From assembly GCA_964412015.1 (NCBI GenBank), contig CAYPMO010000005.1, positions 62,001 through 126,000 of the forward strand: a stretch of 64,000 nucleotides of DNA, given 5' to 3'. Shown in pieces: positions 56,039 to 64,000 of this stretch (position 1 is the stretch's first letter; every line of letters starts with the position of its first letter). The position numbers and the translations under genes are program-made. Below the pieces are notes generated by a model. That model made no database searches, was not told the DNA's origin, and saw only the letters and a list, made by a program, of their open reading frames with translations. This DNA comes from SZUA-318 sp964412015. Its GTDB lineage: Bacteria; Gemmatimonadota; Gemmatimonadetes; Longimicrobiales; Gaopeijiaceae.

Positions 56039-56590
56039 TCAGAAGATCGGTTCTTCCTCCTCGTCGAGCTCCTTGAGTGCCGCCTTCAATCGCGCCTCAT
56101 CCGCCGGCGCCACCTCGGACACGACCCGCGTCTCCGCTCCGGCATCCCCGGCCCGGCGCCGGCGGTGGGCAATGATGACGCCTACGGCAAGGAACCCCCC
56201 GGCCAACACCGCGGGAGGGAGCACCCAGGCCCACAGACCCATCCCGACGCGCTTGGGCACCGCACGCCATTCCTCGCCGTACTGGGCGATCATCAGCTCC
56301 ACGATCGAGTCCGCCGACAGTCCGGCTTCGGCCATCCTCTGGATGGAATCCCGGAGCATCGCGCCGCCAGGCGACGTGCAGACCTCGAGCATCATCCCCG
56401 GGCAATACGGCGACTTGAGGCGGTCGATGGCTGCCCTGGCCTCGGGGTGCACGGTCATCGTCTCGCCCGTCGGAGGTGGCGCCTGGGCAGACGTGGAAGC
56501 GGCGGCGAGGCAGAATGCCATCAGGGCGGCAAGGAACGTGGAGCGCGGGGGGCGGGCGGTCATCATGGGAATTCGGGCGGTGCGGATCAT
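56039..56590 (-). CDS. CcmH-like cytochrome c biogenesis protein
   Basis: A 183-residue exported protein with a signal peptide (STFLAALMAFCLAAASTSAQA). The following domain matches CcmH/CycL, the apocytochrome thioreductase: LKSPYCPGMMLEVC, MLRDSIQRMAEAGLSADSIVELMIAQYGEEWRAVP, then one membrane helix (LWAWVLPPAVLAGGFLAVGVII) and a cytoplasmic acidic tail. The family's LRCPVC motif is here LKSPYC, so the first cysteine of CxxC is serine. GGAGAAGG precedes the ATG at 56590. No other ccm genes are present. Confidence 0.72.
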   Translation of the reverse strand: MIRTARIPMMTARPPRSTFLAALMAFCLAAASTSAQAPPPTGETMTVHPEARAAIDRLKSPYCPGMMLEVCTSPGGAMLRDSIQRMAEAGLSADSIVELMIAQYGEEWRAVPKRVGMGLWAWVLPPAVLAGGFLAVGVIIAHRRRRAGDAGAETRVVSEVAPADEARLKAALKELDEEEEPIF

Positions 56591-56708
56591 CGGGGCCTTC
56601 TCCGCGGGCCTCGCGGAGCTTCCGGAGGATAACGACTTCGCCGGCCGCTACCCAGATCCCCATGCCTTGCGCGCGAAACGACGCCCCAGAGGAAGGAACC
56701 CCCGGTAC

Positions 56709-57119
56709 TCAGGCGTCGGGCTTCATCCTGCGAGCGAGGAGCCCGTCCACGCTGAAGCCCCCACCCCCATGGAACGCCATCCAGAGAAACGCGAAGCAGT
56801 AGAGGACCGAGAGCTCTCCTCCGTTCATGATGGGCACCCATCCCCGAGGCAAGTGCGCCTGGAAGTAGGCCCAGGCCATCTCGCCCGCGAGCACGAACGC
56901 GACCGGGCGGGTGGCGAGCCCCGCGACGACGAGCAGCCCGCCGAAGAACTCGAGGAAGCCGGCGAGCCCCATCTGCGAGAACAGCTGCACGGCCTCGTCC
57001 CGGCCGAACGCCGCGAAGAGCTTCTGGGCACCGTGCTGCATGAACATGAGACCGAACACGATGCGGAACGCGTTGAGGCTGACCGCGCGCAGGCGGCCCG
57101 GGAGGGCTTCGCCGGACAT
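56709..57119 (-). CDS. DoxX-family membrane protein
   Basis: A 136-residue four-helix membrane protein with the DoxX pattern: LNAFRIVFGLMFMQHGAQKLF, FSQMGLAGFLEFFGGLLVVAGLATRPVAFVLAGEMAWAYF, VPIMNGGELSVLYCFAFLWMAFHGGG. Members act with respiratory or thiol-stress systems; the role here is unknown. The ATG at 57119 has GGAGG ten bases upstream. It precedes the CcmH-like gene on the same strand. Confidence 0.87.
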   Translation of the reverse strand: MSGEALPGRLRAVSLNAFRIVFGLMFMQHGAQKLFAAFGRDEAVQLFSQMGLAGFLEFFGGLLVVAGLATRPVAFVLAGEMAWAYFQAHLPRGWVPIMNGGELSVLYCFAFLWMAFHGGGGFSVDGLLARRMKPDA

Positions 57120-57268
57120 GAGGTTCCTCCGAACTGCGACAACTGACTGGTTACTGATTTCTGACATTGTCGACCCCGGTAGCCGCATCCGGTTCCTGCC
57201 TTCCCGGATTTCCACCTGTGTACCTATCCGCTACCTGCAGGACACCCCCGCTGGCGACAGGCGCCGCA

Positions 57269-58495
57269 TCACTTCGATGGCGCGGGCGGACCGATCCGGA
57301 AGCGGGCGACGTACGGGACTTCGAGCTCGTCCGTCAGGGCAGCCCAGAGGTACCGGCCACGGACGACGGGCCGAAGGGTGACCCGGAGACCGCCGGAGAC
57401 CGAGCCGAGATAGGCCCCCGCTCGGTCGAACCGGTCATAGAGGGTGCCACCCTCGGGCTCAGGAGTCTCGACCCAGAGTTCACCATCCTCCGTCAAGAAC
57501 ATCGATACCACACTCGGGCGCACGGTCGGCACTCTGCTGTAATCCTGATCGGCACTGCCGAGGCGTTCGAGCTGTCCGCGCACGACGCTGATCGCCGAGT
57601 CACGCTCCGCCGACGGTATGGTCAGCGGGGCCCGGTCGACCTCCAGCACCAGAAGGGTGTCGCCCCCTGGCTGCCAGTACTTGACCCGGTAGCTGGCGTC
57701 GCCCGTCTCCGTGGACCAGATTCCACCTGCCGGATCCAACACGCGTGCACCGCCGGGGAAGAAGGGTATCCGGTAGAATCCCATCCCTCTGCCGCCGGGC
57801 GCCTCCCAGTAGAACGCCCCCGGCTGATTCCTCAGATCCCGGACCCCGGTGTCCGGCAGGGGAAGGGAGTCTACCTGAGTCATGGAGGCATCGTAGACCC
57901 GGAGCACGTTGTGACGCGGGGACCCCAGCGTGATCGACGGCACCACGATCCGACCGTCCTCGCGCAGGATCCCGTTCCAGAGGGAACCCCGCGATAGGAG
58001 TTGGAGGGGGAAGGTCTCCACGAACCCTCGCTCCGGATCGATCACGCTCATGCGGGCGTTGCCGTAGTCCGGCACCCACAGGCGGCCGCTCGCGTCCTGC
58101 ATCAGGCCGAAGGGCTCGCCGAATTCCGCAGGGCCCTGGCCTTCTCCGCCGAAGACCTCCATCAACTGGCCGGACGTGTCGAAGATGCGGAGCTCCTTCG
58201 CCGTCGCGTCCAGAACCGCGATCCGACCATCGCGCAAGACCTGGAGCCCTTTGATCGAGCCGAAGCCGCCGGATGCTGCGGACTCTCCGGAACCGATTCG
58301 AAGCTCTTCCTGCAGCGTTGACGGCGGAGTCGGAGTCGCCGGGGGTGTGTGCGACAGCCGAACCGCACCCGTGCCGAGCGTGTCGGTCACGGTCGCCCAG
58401 CCCCCTTCGCGGTCCGGGCCGTCACTCCGCGCGCAGCCTACGGTGAGAAGTGATAGGGCCAAGAAAGCGTTCAGGGGGTATCGCAGAAATCTCAT
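57269..58495 (-). CDS. Six-bladed beta-propeller lipoprotein
   Basis: A 408-residue lipoprotein: signal with lipobox (AFLALSLLTVGC), then propeller-type repeats recognisable as IKGLQVLRDGRIAVLDATAKELRIFD, PFGLMQDASGRLWVPDYGNARMSVID, GILREDGRIVVPS and MFLTEDGELWVETPEPEG. Such NHL-like lipoproteins are numerous in Gemmatimonadota. No enzymatic residue can be named. GGGAGGG seven bases before the ATG at 58495 supports the start. Confidence 0.82.
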   Translation of the reverse strand: MRFLRYPLNAFLALSLLTVGCARSDGPDREGGWATVTDTLGTGAVRLSHTPPATPTPPSTLQEELRIGSGESAASGGFGSIKGLQVLRDGRIAVLDATAKELRIFDTSGQLMEVFGGEGQGPAEFGEPFGLMQDASGRLWVPDYGNARMSVIDPERGFVETFPLQLLSRGSLWNGILREDGRIVVPSITLGSPRHNVLRVYDASMTQVDSLPLPDTGVRDLRNQPGAFYWEAPGGRGMGFYRIPFFPGGARVLDPAGGIWSTETGDASYRVKYWQPGGDTLLVLEVDRAPLTIPSAERDSAISVVRGQLERLGSADQDYSRVPTVRPSVVSMFLTEDGELWVETPEPEGGTLYDRFDRAGAYLGSVSGGLRVTLRPVVRGRYLWAALTDELEVPYVARFRIGPPAPSK

Positions 58496-58713
58496 TCGCC
58501 CTCCCTTTGCACGGCGCACCATAACGATTCCGGGTTTTCTGCCGACCTCACACTACGTCCCCAGGTGCCGACCCGACAGAACGAGCTCCAGGCTCGTGGC
58601 GTTCCCGTCGACGTCGCCCCACCCGCGGAGACGCATCGCGCATGGAACCTTGGTCGCTTCGGCGCTACAATGCCGTGAGGGGGCGCCGAGGCTCTGACGC
58701 GGAGGCCACGATC

Positions 58714-59100
58714 GTGGCTCACATACTCATAGTCGATGACGAGGAATCGGAGCGCCTGCTCCAGCAGAGGATTCTGGAGCGACACGGTCATGAGGTGTGC
58801 ACAGCGGCGGACGGCGTCGAGGCACTCTTGAACCTCCGGACGAAGAACATCGATCTCGTCATCACGGATCTTCATCTGCCCGACATCCATGGTCTCGAGC
58901 TCATCTCCGTCCTTCGAGATCAGTCCCCCAGGCCTACCGTGGTCGCGGTGTCGGGCACCGGACCGGACCAACTCGCAATCGCCAAGGCTGTGGGCGCGCA
59001 GTTCACGCTCAACAAGCCCGTCTACGCAGAGCAGCTCATCGCCATCGTGGAGCAGGCCCTCGCACGTCGTGCCCAGTCGGCACGAAGCGAGCCTGAATAG
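58714..59100 (+). CDS. Single-domain response regulator
   Basis: A 128-residue receiver domain with no output domain: HILIVDDEESERLL (acidic pair), LVITDLHLPDIHG with the phospho-acceptor Asp, VVAVSGTG (Ser/Thr switch), and LNKPVYAEQL with the conserved Lys. The GTG at 58714 follows GGAGG by eight bases; a longer version from 58642 exists but adds an unrelated Arg-rich lead. No histidine kinase is nearby, so the phospho-donor is unknown. Confidence 0.92.
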   Translation: MAHILIVDDEESERLLQQRILERHGHEVCTAADGVEALLNLRTKNIDLVITDLHLPDIHGLELISVLRDQSPRPTVVAVSGTGPDQLAIAKAVGAQFTLNKPVYAEQLIAIVEQALARRAQSARSEPE

Positions 59101-59115
59101 CCCGGACCTTCGCGG

Positions 59116-60099
59116 CTACGTGTGCGCTTCCAGCCTTGCCAGCGCGCGCACCGTCTGCACGACCGCTTCGCCGAGTCGCATCGGGACGTATCCCCCCTCG
59201 AGGACGACGACCACGCGCCCGCCGCAGGCCGCGTCGGCGACCTGCATGACCTCGCGCGTCATGTCGTAAAAGTCCAACGGCTCGAGGTTCTGGCCGCCCA
59301 GCGGATCCCCTTTGAGGGTGTCGTAGCCGGACGAGACCAGCACGAAGTCCGGCCGGGACATTTCCGCCGCGCGCGCGAGTGCCTCGCTGAAGTCGGCGCG
59401 GTAGGCCTCGCGCGGCGTCCCGGCCCGGAGCGGCACGTTCAGCGTCGTACCCCGTCCGGGCCCCTCACCGGTTTCCCCTACGTGGCCCGTGCCCGGGTAG
59501 TGCGGTGACTGGTGGAGGGACAGATAGAAGACGGTCGGGTCGTCGTAGAACGTGTCCTGCGTCGCGTTTCCATGATGGACGTCCCAGTCCACGATCAGGA
59601 TGCGCTGCGCGCGGTCCGTTGCCTGAAGGTGGCGCGCCGCGATCGCCACGTTGTTGAACAGGCAGAACCCCATCGCGCGGTTGGGCGTCGCGTGGTGACC
59701 CGGAGGGCGCGTCGCCACGAACGCCGACGAGAGCATCCCGTCGGCCACGGCCGTCGCGGCCGCGATCGTCCCTCCCGCGCTCCCGATCGCGGCCTCCCAC
59801 GAGGCCGACGAGACCTTCGTGTCCACATCGAGCGAGAGGATCTTCTGCTGGACGTCGGCGGAGTCGCAGACCTCGCGCACGTACTTCACGTAGGTCGGCG
59901 TATGTACGCGGACCAGATCGTCGACCGCGGCCTCGGGGGATTCCCTCTGCTCGACGTGGCCTTGCAGCGTCGGGATGTCCCGGCCCATCGCGGAGGCAAG
60001 CTCGCGCAGACGGCCCTGGTGCTCCGGGTGACCCCATCCGGTGTCGTGGAGTGGAGAAGCGGGATGAAGGTAGAACCCCGTAGGCGCGCGCGCGGCCAT
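59116..60099 (-). CDS. Histone deacetylase-family amidohydrolase
   Basis: A 327-residue arginase-fold zinc enzyme. Motifs include HPEHQGRL, RPPGHHA (active-site His pair), FNNVAIAARHL, VDWDVHHGNATQDTFY (metal ligands Asp, His), and VVVLEGGY (catalytic Tyr region), plus DFVLVSSGYDTLKGDPLGG with the third metal Asp. Bacterial members deacetylate acetylpolyamines, acetyl-CoA-synthetase-type proteins (AcuC) or other acetyl groups. Substrate unknown. It ends 16 bases from the response regulator gene (convergent) and starts 10 bases after carB. Confidence 0.92.
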   Translation of the reverse strand: MAARAPTGFYLHPASPLHDTGWGHPEHQGRLRELASAMGRDIPTLQGHVEQRESPEAAVDDLVRVHTPTYVKYVREVCDSADVQQKILSLDVDTKVSSASWEAAIGSAGGTIAAATAVADGMLSSAFVATRPPGHHATPNRAMGFCLFNNVAIAARHLQATDRAQRILIVDWDVHHGNATQDTFYDDPTVFYLSLHQSPHYPGTGHVGETGEGPGRGTTLNVPLRAGTPREAYRADFSEALARAAEMSRPDFVLVSSGYDTLKGDPLGGQNLEPLDFYDMTREVMQVADAACGGRVVVVLEGGYVPMRLGEAVVQTVRALARLEAHT

Positions 60100-60108
60100 G
60101 GCTAGCCT

Positions 60109-63348
<3,240 letters not shown>

Positions 63349-63391
63349 GTCAGGCGGCGGTCACGGGTCGCGGGACGGGAAGAGGGACGCC

Positions 63392-63508
63392 CTAGCCGTC
63401 TGCACGCTTCCCCGATTCCTTCCGCACGGCCGTGGTGAGCGCCACCGCGAAGCCTCCCCAGACCCAGAGCATCACGACGATCATCGTGATCCAGGTGGCA
63501 GTGGTCAT
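63392..63508 (-). CDS. Tiny single-helix membrane protein (MetS-like)
   Basis: A 38-residue protein: one helix (WITMIVVMLWVWGGFAVALTTAV) and a short basic/acidic tail (RKESGKRADG). The WGGF motif and the KES tail resemble MetS-type small subunits of NSS sodium:amino-acid transporters. No NSS transporter gene lies next to it, so the family call is uncertain. The open frame is longer (to 63667), but the ATG at 63508 is preferred by pattern; GGAGGGAG precedes it. It precedes carB by 43 bases. Confidence 0.5.
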   Translation of the reverse strand: MTTATWITMIVVMLWVWGGFAVALTTAVRKESGKRADG

Positions 63509-63688
63509 CGGGGAGCTCCCTCCCCCGCCGGACGGGCGGCCTCGGGTGGTCGGTCTTGGACGATGGGCGGGCCTCCGCCGGCGTCCCGGCCGAAGAGCCG
63601 GACAAAGGTGGCGGAAGCCCGGTTGGGGAGCAAGCGCGCTCGGGTTACGGCCCGTAACGCGGGGCACCTCCCATTCTTCGGCGACCCG

Positions 63689-64000
63689 CTATCGCTCGAT
63701 CCTCACCTTCAGACCCGCGACCGACATCGTGGCGTTGGTCGGGGATGCGGCTGCGACGGCGATCACCTGGGGCAGGTCCGCCTCGCGATCATCCAGGTCG
63801 ATGCCGAACCGGATCCGCGTGTCCCCGGCGGGGCTCACCAGGATCACCCGCTGGCGCGCGGCGCCTCCGGCACCGGGGACCGAGTAGACCTGCGTCATTC
63901 CCTGGGCCTCGAACCCGCGCACGCCCGTCCCCGTGAACTCGAGTACGACGGCCCCGAGCGCCTGCGGCGCGATCACCGTCGCGTTCAGCACGCCGGGGCC
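63689..64000 (-). CDS. C-terminal part of an unknown protein, cut by window edge
   Basis: The frame is open to the right end and reads through a GTG at 63991 (G-P-G before it), so the gene probably starts outside the window. The visible 100 residues are small beta-like segments (VLNATVIAPQALGAVVLEFTG; RQRVILVSPAGDTRIRFGIDL; VIAVAAASPTNATMSVAGLKVRIER). It resembles the repeat-poor beta domains in Gemmatimonadota lipoproteins, but I cannot name a family. Confidence 0.55.
   Translation of the reverse strand, partial: GPGVLNATVIAPQALGAVVLEFTGTGVRGFEAQGMTQVYSVPGAGGAARQRVILVSPAGDTRIRFGIDLDDREADLPQVIAVAAASPTNATMSVAGLKVRIER

Noticed and set aside
53610..57146. 1178-codon plus-strand open frame over the M24, methyltransferase and CcmH genes
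   Set aside because: Spans several real minus-strand genes and their gaps; composition is that of a shadow frame.

Overview
The window is high-GC bacterial chromosome, almost gene-saturated: no gene-free stretch exceeds 300 bases and most neighbours overlap by 1-4 bases (ATGA, GTGA, TTGA, TGATG). The gene set fits a diderm related to the Fibrobacteres-Chlorobi-Bacteroidetes side of the tree, most likely Gemmatimonadota. The evidence is a SprA-type giant outer-membrane protein, LptF/LptG, DUF5916 and TonB-dependent outer-membrane proteins with regulatory-like domains, type IV pilus ATPases, and many ECF sigma/anti-sigma pairs. The phylum call is inference from gene content; no rRNA or tRNA is present.

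Layout. 1-4.6 kb (minus): a [NiFe]-hydrogenase maturation operon hypA-hypB-hypF-hypC-hypD-(hypE), cut by the left edge, with a HypA that lacks its zinc domain. 5.1-16.2 kb (minus): sprA-comEA-pilB-pilT-pilC, a giant translocon gene in line with pilus/DNA-uptake genes. 16.4-18.9 kb: lptF-lptG. 18.9-22.8 kb: a DapF homologue with both catalytic cysteines changed to serine, diverging from a DUF5916 outer-membrane protein. 22.9-28.6 kb: a SAM-II-like riboswitch candidate followed by metH and a fused homocysteine methyltransferase/methylenetetrahydrofolate reductase. 28.6-30.9 kb (minus): an Xaa-Pro aminopeptidase and an MTHFR-fold protein. 30.9-34.8 kb: a secreted regulatory-like protein and a TonB receptor, translationally coupled. 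34.7-38.5 kb: a phosphodiester glycosidase-like lipoprotein, a small exported protein, thrC and a CPBP membrane protease.

38.6-41.0 kb: an ECF sigma factor, a zinc-type anti-sigma factor and a two-PDZ exported protein. An intergenic region made of direct and inverted repeats follows (40.98-41.24 kb). 41.2-46.2 kb (minus): a six-gene unit of ECF sigma factor, membrane anti-sigma candidate, Spy-like periplasmic protein and a complete MacAB-type exporter. 46.3-47.7 kb: an unknown small protein, a PqqD-like protein and a QueD/PTPS-like protein without the usual cysteine. 47.7-51.0 kb: an NDP-forming acyl-CoA synthetase, a coiled-coil protein and an HNH nuclease. 51.2-56 kb (minus): priA, an M24 peptidase and a methyltransferase. 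56-60.1 kb: a CcmH-like protein, DoxX, a beta-propeller lipoprotein, a single-domain response regulator and a histone-deacetylase family enzyme. 60.1-64 kb (minus): carB, a tiny one-helix membrane protein and the C-terminal end of an unknown protein.

The clearest functional unit is methionine/one-carbon metabolism: a predicted SAM sensor ahead of two methionine-forming enzymes, the second carrying its own methyl-folate supply. The other coherent systems are the hydrogenase maturation operon, the pilus/SprA operon and the two sigma/anti-sigma envelope modules.
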